Below, one piece after another: positions 56,064 through 64,000 of a stretch of 64,000 bases of DNA. Made by a program: the position numbers and the translations under genes. Each line of letters begins with the position of its first letter. Within the stretch, counting starts at the first letter, position 1. This stretch comes from Falsihalocynthiibacter sp042445055. GTDB taxonomy: Bacteria > Pseudomonadota > Alphaproteobacteria > Rhodobacterales > Rhodobacteraceae. The notes below the pieces were generated by a model, which was not told where the DNA came from, did no database searches, and saw nothing but the letters and a program-made list of their open reading frames with translations. The stretch is from assembly GCF_042445055.1 (NCBI RefSeq), contig NZ_CP170341.1, forward strand, positions 1 through 64,000, in the 5' to 3' direction.

Positions 56064-58196
56064 TCAGTTCTTGAAGTACTTCGTTCCATAGGCCGCGTAA
56101 GCGCCATAGGTCTTGCCATAACCATATTTTTTCATGCCGCTCACGTCGACTTTGGAGAGCACAAGGCCGGTGACTTTGTTGCCAAGGCTCTCGAATTTGT
56201 TGATCCCGTCGCGGACCTGTTGGCGTGAGGTGCGATCCCACTGAACGACGAACAAGACCGCATCGGCTACGCGCGCAATGATGCGCGCATCGCTCACCAA
56301 GAGCACGGGCGCGGTGTCGAACACGATGGTATCATAGCTGGTCAGTGCGTCCTTCGTGAGGTCGGTAAACGTATCGCTTGAAAACAGATCGGGCGCATTT
56401 TTGCTCGCGCGGCCTTTGGTGAGTGCATCAACGCCGGGGGCGATCTCTGAGATTATGGAGTCACGCCAGTTGGCGTTGCCTTGCAGCGCCTCGGTCAGGC
56501 CTGCGCCTTTGTGTTTGGTGTTGAAGTATTCCTGCATCGTGCCCATGCGGGTGTCTGCCTCAATCAACAGAACTTTCTTACCCAGATCGGCAAGCTTGAG
56601 CGCCAAAGAAAGGCTGACGGCGGTTTTGCCTTCGCCGCTTAGGGCCGAGCTTACAACGATCACGCGCGGGGGCGAGTCGGCATTTGCCATGACCACGGAG
56701 GTACGCAAATTGCGCAGGGCTTCTGCCGTGGCCGAAACCGGATTGTCTTGCAGATATTTGAACAAGGCTTTGCGATTGCGTATGCGCGTCATCGGGATTT
56801 CACCAAGCACAGGTTTGCCCGTTTCATCTTCTAGCGCCTGGGCGGTGCGGAACCCGAGGCCCGCATGCGCGGCGCGGTGCAATATCACGGCGATACCCAC
56901 GAGCAGACCGAAAAGAGCGGCCGTTGCCAGCGCGAGCGGAATGCGGGGCAGGGCAGGTTTTACGGGCGCGACGGCGACGGATAAGATGCGGCTGTCGGCC
57001 TGTTGAATGCCTTGTTGTGCGGAGGTTTCCTTGAGCCGATTGAGGAAATATTCGTAAAGCAGCCTGCTTGCTTCGGTTTCGCGGGAAAGCTGCTCAAATG
57101 TGATCAGATCCGCCGATTGGCGAGTGATTTGCTGTTCTAGTTTTGCGACTGAATCGGTCAAGGTTGCGACGCGGTTCGTGGCGCTTGAAACTTCGAGGCC
57201 CGCGCGGACCTGTAGCTGCGAAACGCGCGCGTTGATGGCGGCGCGGCGCGAGCTTGTTATCGCGGTACCTGCGGGGGGCATCAGGCGGATAAGCTCTGGA
57301 TCGCCGGTGGCTTGGACGAGGGCGGCAGGGTCTGATTCCGTGGCGATTTTGGTCTGGGTTGTGAGCGCGGTGTCGAGATTAGATTGCGCCGTGGCGAGGC
57401 TTGCTCGGGCCTCTTTCATATCGCGGTTCAGGAGCGCGAGCGCGTCGGCATCAACCAGATCGCTGTCGGCCTGAAAGGCTTTTACTGCTTGTTCGCTTTT
57501 CTCTAACTCAAGCTTGAGTTCGGCTACGCGTTCGGTCAGCCACTTGGTGGCCTGACGCGTAGCGTCGTATTTCACCTGAAGCTGGTTAAGAATATACGCC
57601 TCGCCAAAAGTGTTCGCGATAAGTGCGGCCTTGTCAGCAGAAATGCTGGAAACGGTGAGCCGAAAAACCAGACTGTCGCCGAGGTTCTGAACAGTTGTTT
57701 TATCCAGAAGTTCGGCGGTGACGATCGACAGCGTTTGTGCCTCACTCCAGTTCGGCGTTATGGGGGCGGGGATAAGCGGGACGTAGTTCGCAAGCGTTGC
57801 CTGTGCGCGGTCCGAGAATGACGGAGCACGCAAGGCGGGGTTGAATTCAGGATCGTTGACGAGGTCCAGTTGCTCTACAACCTTCTGTGCCAAACCACGG
57901 CTGCGCAGCACTTCGACCTCTGTTTGCACGGTGGAGCTATCGGATGAGAGGCCGCTGATGACGCCTTCAAGATCGACCACCTGTTCCTCGCGGGTTTCCA
58001 GAACGAGGATCGCATCGGATTTGAAGATAGGTGTCACAAAATAGGTCACAAAGAGTCCGACCATCACAACAGCGACTAGAGCACAGAAGGCGACAAACCA
58101 TTTGCCGCGCCAGATCGCCGCCCCCAGTTCCGCGAGTTGGGCCACCCCATCGTCACTTCCGATCCGGTACGAATTCTGGCGATCATGCGTGGTCAT
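56064..58196 (-). CDS. Polysaccharide co-polymerase / tyrosine autokinase (Wzc/ExoP-like)
   Basis: The 710-residue protein has a Wzz-type chain-length domain between two membrane helices (first near WFVAFCALVAVVMVGLFVTYFV, second near ALATAALFGLLVGIAVIL), a GNVR segment (ETEASRLLYEYFLNRLKE), long periplasmic coiled coils, then a cytoplasmic BY-kinase: Walker A VSSALSGEGKTA, Walker A' LLIEADTRM and Walker B TIVFDTAP. The C-terminus is Tyr-rich (KKYGYGKTYGAYAAYGTKYF), the autophosphorylation cluster. It controls polymer length and export. ATG 58196 (MTTHDRQ) is chosen as a typical start; the frame is open further to 58289. Confidence 0.93.
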   Translation of the reverse strand: MTTHDRQNSYRIGSDDGVAQLAELGAAIWRGKWFVAFCALVAVVMVGLFVTYFVTPIFKSDAILVLETREEQVVDLEGVISGLSSDSSTVQTEVEVLRSRGLAQKVVEQLDLVNDPEFNPALRAPSFSDRAQATLANYVPLIPAPITPNWSEAQTLSIVTAELLDKTTVQNLGDSLVFRLTVSSISADKAALIANTFGEAYILNQLQVKYDATRQATKWLTERVAELKLELEKSEQAVKAFQADSDLVDADALALLNRDMKEARASLATAQSNLDTALTTQTKIATESDPAALVQATGDPELIRLMPPAGTAITSSRRAAINARVSQLQVRAGLEVSSATNRVATLTDSVAKLEQQITRQSADLITFEQLSRETEASRLLYEYFLNRLKETSAQQGIQQADSRILSVAVAPVKPALPRIPLALATAALFGLLVGIAVILHRAAHAGLGFRTAQALEDETGKPVLGEIPMTRIRNRKALFKYLQDNPVSATAEALRNLRTSVVMANADSPPRVIVVSSALSGEGKTAVSLSLALKLADLGKKVLLIEADTRMGTMQEYFNTKHKGAGLTEALQGNANWRDSIISEIAPGVDALTKGRASKNAPDLFSSDTFTDLTKDALTSYDTIVFDTAPVLLVSDARIIARVADAVLFVVQWDRTSRQQVRDGINKFESLGNKVTGLVLSKVDVSGMKKYGYGKTYGAYAAYGTKYFKN

Positions 58197-58572
58197 AGGA
58201 ATACTCTTGGTTGCTAAATCTCCGCCTTCACTTGTTTTACCATACTGCCAATGCGCCATGTTACAAACGCTCATTCGGGCCCTGCACACGACAAAAAAAC
58301 AGCACAGATGATTCTATGTACCACGCGGCTTGCCCGCACAGCTGTTGTCGAAAAATTCAATAATTCTCTCGTCAGTTGAATCTTCGATTTCTGGTTTCGC
58401 GGTATAATTTAGGGGTGCACTAATTTTAGACAGTTCTGAAAGGATTACACCCTGAAATAGGAACTATGGTTTCAGAAAATTAACAAGTTGCTAAACTTTT
58501 CAGAGAGCTACTCCTGAGGGTATTTTTATTAGTTGCTACCCTCGGAAATCCAAAATTTTTGGAGAAGCTAGT
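58197..58572. promoter_or_regulatory. Divergent promoter region of the exopolysaccharide genes
   Basis: This AT-rich gap separates the Wzc-like and ExoY-like genes. It holds a 7-bp inverted repeat GAGGGTA/TACCCTC (58516-58522 with 58537-58543) and ends in GGAG before the short frame at 58573. Promoters for both directions are expected; no other gene is seen. Confidence 0.5.
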
Positions 58573-58650
58573 ATGAGTGCCTTTGTTTATTCTGTGCTGG
58601 CAGTCGAGTTTCATGACTGCCTTGAACTGCAATGTATGTACGGCTGTTAA
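58573..58650 (+). CDS. Possible leader peptide overlapping the exoY-like gene, 25 aa
   Basis: ATG 58573 has GGAGAAG 5 bases upstream and opens a 25-codon frame (MSAFVYSVLAVEF ... MYGC) that ends at 58650, 19 bases inside the next gene. The exoY-like ATG at 58632 has no good ribosome site of its own, so translation of the leader may feed it. Alternatively this is the frameshifted original N-terminus. Confidence 0.4.
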   Translation: MSAFVYSVLAVEFHDCLELQCMYGC

Positions 58651-59243
58651 AACGAGCGAGTGACGTCATTCTTGTCGTGGCTGCGATCCCATTTGTTGTG
58701 CCTCTTGTGTGCCTCTTTTTGGTGCTGGTGCGGCGGGACGGGGCGGCCGCCTTGTTTGCGCATGAACGGGTAGGGCGGAACGGCGTGACGTTTCGGTGTT
58801 GGAAAATCCGCACGATGGTTCCCGACGCGGAAAGCAAACTTGTGGAGTATTTGCAAGCCCATCCGGAGTGCGCGAGAGAGTGGGCAGCGAATTTCAAGCT
58901 CAAGAACGATCCACGGATCACTCCGTTTGGACATTTTCTGCGCCAGACAGGTTTGGATGAGTTGCCGCAACTTTGGAATGTCTTGAAGGGTGAAATGAGC
59001 CTTGTGGGGCCTCGTCCTGTACCCTCTGCGGAGTTGCAGGAAAAATACGGCGATCAGGCTTGGGCGTATCGGGCGATGCGCCCGGGATTGACCGGACTTT
59101 GGCAGGTAATGGGGCGCGGCAAGTGTACCTATGAGGCGCGTATCGAAATGGACATGGCGTATTTTAATAAGGCCAGCCTGTTTATGGATCTCAAGATCTT
59201 ATGCCTGACCGCATATACGGTTATTGCGAGGTCGGGTTCTTAG
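58632..59243 (+). CDS. Undecaprenyl-phosphate sugar phosphotransferase (ExoY-like)
   Basis: The 203-residue protein starts lipid-linked repeat-unit assembly by moving a sugar-1-phosphate to undecaprenyl phosphate. Family blocks are complete: KRASDVILVVAAIPFVVPLV (membrane hairpin), HERVGRNGVTFRCWKIRTMV, LRQTGLDELPQLWNVLKGEMSLVGPRPV and RPGLTGLWQVMGR. A stop at 58623 limits the N-terminus, so the ATG at 58632 is forced. Its end overlaps the convergent pyruvyltransferase gene by 23 bp. Confidence 0.94.
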   Translation: MYVRLLKRASDVILVVAAIPFVVPLVCLFLVLVRRDGAAALFAHERVGRNGVTFRCWKIRTMVPDAESKLVEYLQAHPECAREWAANFKLKNDPRITPFGHFLRQTGLDELPQLWNVLKGEMSLVGPRPVPSAELQEKYGDQAWAYRAMRPGLTGLWQVMGRGKCTYEARIEMDMAYFNKASLFMDLKILCLTAYTVIARSGS

Positions 59244-60417
59244 TTCCAAGGGATGCGATTGCTGCGGTGATGCCGTTGGTGACTTGAGTGTTGATTTTGG
59301 CAGCTTGGGCCATATCAGGTGCGCGCAGGATATCGGGATGCGTTAGAGATTGGGGGCTTGGCTGGCTCTCTTGCATCAAGTTCGCAGTGCGATTGATCAG
59401 GTTGAAGAACCCCTCAAGTTTGCGATCCCACGGCAGCCCGATCGGCACCGCCCCGCAGCTATAGGCAATAATATTCGCATGAAGGCGATGTGAGATTACG
59501 GCGTCGAATGTGCTGATAAGGTGGACCAGCGCGGCTGGGGAATTCGGGCGCGCAGCACGGGTGCATTGTGAGGGATCGATGTCCGTCAGCGTGGGGAAAG
59601 TTCTATTCAAACAGTCCTCGTCCTCAAACGCGCCGTTGGTAAACAAAGTTACGCGATACCCCATTCTGACCAGAGCGCGAGCGGTCGAGGCGTACCATTT
59701 CGGCCAGTGACGCGCGGTGCCTGTTTCGCCATGTGTGGCGAGCGCGGTCGGGTGGGTGACGCCCAAACCGATGTGCGCGATTTCCGTCTGCGCGGTCGCG
59801 GCGCGTTCGGGCGCCAAAAGGGGCGCGCTTAGGAAACCGGGATCGGGGAATACCTTTGGTGGCGGGAGATGTGCAAGCCCCAACGTATCGAGGTGCGCGA
59901 TCAGGTTATCGCGCGAGGCGTGGTCGCGCACCGAGAGGAACTTGAGGTTCGGGCTTCCCAGCACTTGGCCAAACAGTTTTTGCGCGGCGGGCGACCATGT
60001 TCGGGTGACGCCGACAGAGTGGATACCAAAGGCGAGGCCACGAACTTCTGCGGCGCGCACGACGTGATGAATTTTCAGAGGGAAGTTCAGATTCGCATCG
60101 GACAGAAGTTGCCCGCCACCGATCAGCACGCCATCTTGTCCGTTCAGTTGCGTCGTCGTGTTTGGTGCGAGTTTGCGCGTGATTTGAGCGGTGACAAGCT
60201 GACGCGCGATGCGCTCTGAAAGTGGCGCGGGCAGGGTGGCGAGGACCGAGAGGATGCGTTTTCGCAGTGGGTTTTCGTGGGTTGGATATGTATGGCGCCC
60301 CGCCAAATCCAGCGATGATATCTCCGCAGTACCCCCTGCCGCGCGTATGCATTCGGCGATCACGCCGTCCCCCAAATTGGGGCTATACATAACCGCGGCC
60401 AGCAACAATTTCGTCAT
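59221..60417 (-). CDS. Polysaccharide pyruvyl transferase family protein
   Basis: The 398-residue protein has the CsaB/WcaK-type fold: NLGDGVIAECIRAAG near the start, VLIGGGQLLSD in the middle, and DAVISHRLHANIIAYSCGAVPIGLPWDRKLEGFF near the end. Such enzymes add ketal pyruvate to exopolysaccharide sugars, giving negative charge. ATG overlaps the stop of the sulfotransferase gene (ATGA), so it belongs to the minus-strand operon that begins at 62789. Confidence 0.9.
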   Translation of the reverse strand: MTKLLLAAVMYSPNLGDGVIAECIRAAGGTAEISSLDLAGRHTYPTHENPLRKRILSVLATLPAPLSERIARQLVTAQITRKLAPNTTTQLNGQDGVLIGGGQLLSDANLNFPLKIHHVVRAAEVRGLAFGIHSVGVTRTWSPAAQKLFGQVLGSPNLKFLSVRDHASRDNLIAHLDTLGLAHLPPPKVFPDPGFLSAPLLAPERAATAQTEIAHIGLGVTHPTALATHGETGTARHWPKWYASTARALVRMGYRVTLFTNGAFEDEDCLNRTFPTLTDIDPSQCTRAARPNSPAALVHLISTFDAVISHRLHANIIAYSCGAVPIGLPWDRKLEGFFNLINRTANLMQESQPSPQSLTHPDILRAPDMAQAAKINTQVTNGITAAIASLGTKNPTSQ

Positions 60418-61244
60418 AGTTCAATCGTCCACGGAGGCGCGGTTCCTAGCAGATTTGCAAGGGCCTCTTTGTCGTTATGAAAACGTTCCAGATGGGGGCG
60501 CAGGGCGTCGCGGTCGATGGGAGTCTTGCTCTTCTTGCTGGTATAGAGAAGGCGTTGCACCGTGGGGTTGGACTTAACGGCGCTTACCAATTTCTGGCCT
60601 CTGATACGGCGCAAAAGCCAGCCCGTGTTGCGCAGCGTGCGTGTGAGTTGCGGAGATCGTGAGCTAGCGGCTGGGAGGATTTGCGTATCGTAGGGGAGGT
60701 CAGAGAGGAACCGGATATCAAGTGCGTCGCATATTTCCGCGTAGTATGCGGCCGGGTCACCGGCCAGATCATCAAACCAAACCACGTGCAAACGATCGCG
60801 TCCGATGTGTTTAATCGCCTGCTCAAGGTGGGGCGCATAGCAAGAGTGATTTAACAGGTTTGGGTGTTCCGTTAGCGCCTGTGCAAGGGGAGCGTTCGTG
60901 GTGCCGATTTTGCGCAAATACTGATAGTGGGAAAGGGTCCTATCCACCGGATTGCGCAAGCAGATCAGACAACGCGCATCAGCTGGGAGCGTTTTTCCGA
61001 TCCGTTCAAGAGCGGTGTTGGAATAGAGGTAGTCGTGACAGATTTCGCCTGTGCGTCGCGCGTTTTGCGGCGGGAATTGTGCGTCATACCACTTCAGGCC
61101 GCGAGAATAATAGAGGTCGAAGAAGAAGAGCTCTTTGTTTGTAGCAAGGCAGACGTCGGGATGTTGGCGCAGGATGAAATCAAGCCACGTCGAGCCGCAT
61201 TTGGCCCCGCCGAGAAACAGGAAGTTTACGCGTGTTTCAGTCAT
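60414..61244 (-). CDS. Sulfotransferase family protein
   Basis: The product (276 residues from ATG 61244; an in-frame ATG at 61256 is possible) starts with the PAPS phosphosulfate-loop motif FLFLGGAKCGSTWLDFIL and has the 3'-phosphate loop ICLRNPVDRTLSHYQYL. Members transfer sulfate from PAPS to sugars or lipids. In this exopolysaccharide operon it probably makes a sulfated polymer, common in marine bacteria. It overlaps the flippase stop by a few bases, so coupling is likely. Confidence 0.92.
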   Translation of the reverse strand: MTETRVNFLFLGGAKCGSTWLDFILRQHPDVCLATNKELFFFDLYYSRGLKWYDAQFPPQNARRTGEICHDYLYSNTALERIGKTLPADARCLICLRNPVDRTLSHYQYLRKIGTTNAPLAQALTEHPNLLNHSCYAPHLEQAIKHIGRDRLHVVWFDDLAGDPAAYYAEICDALDIRFLSDLPYDTQILPAASSRSPQLTRTLRNTGWLLRRIRGQKLVSAVKSNPTVQRLLYTSKKSKTPIDRDALRPHLERFHNDKEALANLLGTAPPWTIEL

Positions 61245-62535
61245 AGGCAGCCGCATGAGGTCTGCGTGAGAGAATGCCTGGAGCGATGTGGAGTTCGCGC
61301 AGGATGTAGCGATAGCAGAGCAGTTGCGTCGCGATCATATTGCCCGCGAGCATGGCGGCCGCGCCTGTTATTCCACCGACGTAGATCGCAAGTGGCATGA
61401 GTGCCAGAAAGAGGCAGGTGATACGCGTGAGAATGCGAAAGTAAGGGCGCTCGTGCCCGGTTGTTTCCATGACCAATGCGGTCGGTCCCGAGAGTGCGGA
61501 GATGAGATAGCCGGCGCTTAGAATGAGGAGTGGGACATATGCCGCATCGAACCCCTCACCAAATAGGCGCAGGACGGGTTTGCCGAGCAGAGCAATAAGA
61601 ATGAACCCCGCGATGGTTGGCAGAGCGATGGCGCGGGCGGCGGAGGTACAGATGTGTTGCAATCCGCTTTGATCGGTTTGGGCGAAGCTGCGGGCGATTC
61701 CGGAGGCTCCTGCCATATTCGCCGCCATCAAGAACAGCGACAGCACCATCGAAACACGCAGCGCGCTAAAGAAGGGGCCGGTCTCGGCGGGGGTGAGTAT
61801 TACGCCAAGCATGACAACCGCCAAGTTCGGCCCCGCGCTTTTGACCATCGACACGCCCCAAAGGCCAAGGGAGGTGCGGTGCCAAAGCCGTGCCATGCTA
61901 TCGGGGACGGGGAGAGGCGCGCGCAGGAGGCTGCGCATGGTTTTCTGGTGGGCCAGTTGGACAGCGGCGATAAACAAAAGGCTAAGCGTCATGATCGCGA
62001 GGGCGAGGGCGGCCGATGCATCGGTGCTGTTGGTCCAGATGAGCGCCCCTGCGGAAGCGATGACCGCAAGGCGCCAGATGATGTCGCGCGGCACGAGGGC
62101 GGCGATCATGGTGTCATAGGCCCGCAGGAAATGCGCCTGAAATTCAGCAAGAGAGAGCGCAAGTGCGAGTGGCCCAGCCCACATGAGATAGCGCGCGTTG
62201 GAACCTGTCAGCAGAACCCATGCCGCAAGCGCCAGACAAAGCGCCACACCTCCCAGCAATATCCGTTGATACCCGAACATAAGCACCCCCCCAAGGGCCG
62301 CGTTATTGCCATCGGCGGTGTGGATTGAGGCATATTTCAGGACCAACGCGCGTTGTCCGAAGCTTCCGACCACAGAAAGCAAGGTCGCCAGGGAGAAGGC
62401 AAACCCCATTTGCCCGAAGGCGTCCGAAGGCAAGGCGCGTGCAAGGGCTAGGAACATCGCAAACGAAAGCCCTGCCGCGCTCGTTTTCACAACGAGGGCG
62501 ATGATACTTTGGCGCAAGAAAGAGGATTTTATCAT
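61237..62535 (-). CDS. Oligosaccharide flippase (Wzx/MOP superfamily)
   Basis: The 432-residue protein has 12 or so hydrophobic helices in MOP layout (FLRQSIIALVVKTSAAGLSF start; LPSDAFGQMGFAFSLATLLS, VVMLGVILTPAETGPFFSAL, IAGFILIALLGKPVLRLFG). It carries lipid-linked repeat units across the inner membrane. Its ATG overlaps the stop of the upstream truncated glycosyltransferase frame by 4 bases. Confidence 0.92.
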   Translation of the reverse strand: MIKSSFLRQSIIALVVKTSAAGLSFAMFLALARALPSDAFGQMGFAFSLATLLSVVGSFGQRALVLKYASIHTADGNNAALGGVLMFGYQRILLGGVALCLALAAWVLLTGSNARYLMWAGPLALALSLAEFQAHFLRAYDTMIAALVPRDIIWRLAVIASAGALIWTNSTDASAALALAIMTLSLLFIAAVQLAHQKTMRSLLRAPLPVPDSMARLWHRTSLGLWGVSMVKSAGPNLAVVMLGVILTPAETGPFFSALRVSMVLSLFLMAANMAGASGIARSFAQTDQSGLQHICTSAARAIALPTIAGFILIALLGKPVLRLFGEGFDAAYVPLLILSAGYLISALSGPTALVMETTGHERPYFRILTRITCLFLALMPLAIYVGGITGAAAMLAGNMIATQLLCYRYILRELHIAPGILSRRPHAAAYD

Positions 62536-62789
62536 CGCGAGCCTGTCGGATTTTGCCAGTCGTTACCATGGGCGGCCAGCCGCGCCGTAACCCCATGTTT
62601 GAACGCATCTGAGCGGTAACAGGCGGCATGGGTGTGCAGGTGTGTTGGGTCAAGAACGTGGGTATAGCTTGTGGCGTCAGGGAACATTTTGCAGAGGGCT
62701 TCGAGTACTTTTTCGCCGCCGTGCGTACCGGCTATCCAATAGTGGATTATTGCGACGTTCTGGGGGTTCGCAGAACTGGAACTAGACAT
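62532..62789 (-). pseudogene. Truncated glycosyltransferase (GT4-like) at the head of the operon
   Basis: The 85-residue frame opens with VAIIHYWIAGTHGGEKVLEALCKMFPDATSYTHVLDP, written here only to show the block near residues 10-46: this is the N-terminal donor-side signature of a GT4 glycosyltransferase of about 400 residues. After residue 60 similarity stops, yet the frame ends exactly at an ATGA overlap with the flippase gene. An internal deletion that kept both ends is the simplest reading. The residual product should be inactive. Confidence 0.75.
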
Positions 62790-63314
62790 CGGACGCCCTA
62801 AAAAACACTTATGACCTCTTTGGTTCTTGGGGCGGATACTGGCATGAAATTGCCTGTCTGTATACCGGTTGCACAGATTGCAATTGAAAAGGGATATCAA
62901 TAATGGCAGCGGGCCACGGTAAATTAGTAGTGTGCAATCGAATCGACGTTTATCCCGCCTTTGACGCTGCGTAAATTTTGAGCGATTTCTCCACAATTAG
63001 CTTTCAACAATGAGCAGCAATTCCCGCTATTGTTGTGAATTCGGGGATTGAGGTTGGGTGAATAACTACCGTGAGTTGAAAAAAGAGCCGAGGGCAATTT
63101 TTTCTTGATTATGAATTAAATCTTAACGCAGGCTGTTAACTACTTTGTTCAGATTACGACAAAATTACGACTTAATTTAGACAACTTTGCATATCTGAGC
63201 GACTTTGGCTCGCGTTTGACCAGCTTATTTCGCTCCCAAAAATTAATCAGTAAACCATGTTCCCTCGCAATTGATTTTTTGCGAGCTGGATATTGTGTAC
63301 CCGGAGGAAGTCCT
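62790..63314. promoter_or_regulatory. Divergent control region between the polysaccharide operon and the giant-type gene
   Basis: These 525 bp hold no gene. Features are an inverted repeat CAACAAT/ATTGTTG (63005-63011 with 63029-63035), a direct repeat ATTACGAC (63153-63160 and 63164-63171; 11-bp period) and an AT-rich stretch from about 63080 to 63200. The right end has GGAGGAAG 5 bases before the GTG at 63315. Confidence 0.55.
63153..63171 (+). repeat. Direct repeat ATTACGAC x2, candidate activator site
   Basis: Two perfect 8-bp copies start 11 bp apart, one helical turn, 144-162 bp before the start at 63315. This is typical of a dimeric or tandem activator site. Confidence 0.4.
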
Positions 63315-64000
63315 GTGGCCGTTACCAATAATTTCTCATCAAGTTCTCTCGTTTTAAATGGTGTTGTATCGCTGAGCCAGCCGACAGCACTTGTTTGGGG
63401 GCCGGACGGGCGGCTCTATGTGACCGAGGTTGATGGCGATGTGAAGGTTCTGACCATCGCGTTTGGCGATCCTGATCCATCGGACGCGGATAATACGGCG
63501 CAGTTTTACGTTACCGATGCGGTGACGATTTCGGATGTTAAGTCCATCCCCAACAGCAATGACGACGGAAGCGATAGCAATCAGAGCAACCGTCAGGTCA
63601 CGGGTATTGATGTCACGAACCAGTATGATGAGAACGGCGATCTGGTGATGATCGACGGGAAACCGGCGGTGACGATGTATGTGACCTCCTCGGACAGTCG
63701 GATTGGCGCGGGCGGCAGCGGCAACGACGCTGGGCTGGATACGAACTCGGGTGTGATAACGAAGTTGACCCAGACAGGGCCAGACACTTGGGAGGCTGTC
63801 GACATCGTGCGCGGGCTTGCGCGTTCGGAGGAGAACCACGCGCTTAACGGTTTGGAAGTCATCCAAGAGGTTGATGCAGACGGTAAACTGGTGAGCGAGC
63901 GGTTGATCGTGGCCAATGGCGGTAACGCCAATACGGGTGCGCCTTCTAACAACTTTGCGGGTCAGCAAGAGCAGCCCTATTCCGCGGCGATCCTTGAGGT
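63315..64000 (+). CDS. N-terminus of a large beta-propeller/modular secreted protein (3' end outside window)
   Basis: GTG 63315 follows GGAGGAAG. The 228 residues seen have no signal peptide and form the start of a glucose/sorbosone dehydrogenase-like propeller: PTALVWGPDGRLYVTEVDGD, NRQVTGIDVTNQ, MYVTSSDSRIGAGGSGND, DIVRGLARSEENHALNG and NGGNANTGAPSNNFAG. From family memory, this propeller usually heads very large bacterial proteins that continue with malectin, Calx-beta and Ig modules, as at 3-10475. Lack of a signal peptide fits type I secretion. The frame is open at the window end. Confidence 0.85.
   Translation, partial: MAVTNNFSSSSLVLNGVVSLSQPTALVWGPDGRLYVTEVDGDVKVLTIAFGDPDPSDADNTAQFYVTDAVTISDVKSIPNSNDDGSDSNQSNRQVTGIDVTNQYDENGDLVMIDGKPAVTMYVTSSDSRIGAGGSGNDAGLDTNSGVITKLTQTGPDTWEAVDIVRGLARSEENHALNGLEVIQEVDADGKLVSERLIVANGGNANTGAPSNNFAGQQEQPYSAAILE

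Noticed and set aside
1..64000. Window as a complete circle joined 64000 to 1
   Set aside because: The direct join shifts the reading frame between the right-edge and left-edge genes, so the window itself is not a closed circle even if the replicon is.
1..64000. CRISPR array or tRNA genes
   Set aside because: No regularly spaced identical short repeats and no convincing cloverleaf with a TTCRA arm were seen by eye on either strand.

Overview
The window looks like part of an extrachromosomal replicon (plasmid or chromid) of a marine Rhodobacteraceae bacterium (Roseobacter group, Alphaproteobacteria). The grounds are the GC-rich codon use, the Roseobacter-style Hint-domain protein, and a Rep_3 replication initiator facing a ParA/ParB partition pair. 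No ribosomal RNA or tRNA gene was recognised and no CRISPR array was seen.

Layout. (1) 3-10475: the C-terminal 3,490 residues of a giant repeat-rich surface or secreted protein (malectin-like, Calx-beta, cadherin-like and putative-Ig modules). (2) 10.5-22.5 kb: mixed housekeeping and envelope genes: tex, a Fic protein with an AbiEi-like N-terminus, two tiny membrane proteins, MarC, a periplasmic HAD phosphatase, a Hint protein, a cation diffusion facilitator, a GlsB-type protein, a META-domain protein and a GFA protein. (3) 22.9-32.5 kb: an envelope module made of two DUF3604 proteins around an outer-membrane barrel, a PpiC-type foldase and a HupE/UreJ-type membrane protein. The second DUF3604 gene has been split inside its signal peptide by a decayed IS3-family element, and the ancestral reading frame can be rebuilt exactly. 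(4) 32.7-42.4 kb: a LacI-controlled sugar-uptake and glycosidase locus: a Gfo/Idh/MocA-aldo/keto reductase fusion, LacI, a complete carbohydrate ABC transporter and a GH2 glycosidase. Two near-identical palindromic operators mark its control points. (5) 42.5-45.8 kb: PACE exporter, SDR, LysR, EamA. (6) 45.8-50.0 kb: rep, origin region, parAB, followed by kynA. (7) 50.9-63.0 kb: a type I secretion ABC/HlyD pair and an exopolysaccharide cluster (putative polymerase, Wzc-like kinase, ExoY-like transferase, flippase, sulfotransferase, pyruvyltransferase, remnant glycosyltransferase). (8) 63315-end: the N-terminus of a protein whose beta-propeller type is the usual start of the kind of giant protein seen at the left edge.

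How it works together. Regions 1, 7 and 8 fit a surface-attachment system: a very large secreted protein, a type I exporter that could secrete it, and a sulfated or pyruvylated polysaccharide. The two window edges may be the two ends of one gene on a circular replicon slightly larger than the window; a direct join is out of frame, so some sequence would be missing. The sugar locus is a self-contained regulon. The DUF3604/PpiC/HupE module is the best candidate for an undescribed system: a pair of PHP-like envelope metallohydrolases with a dedicated foldase and a possible metal transporter.
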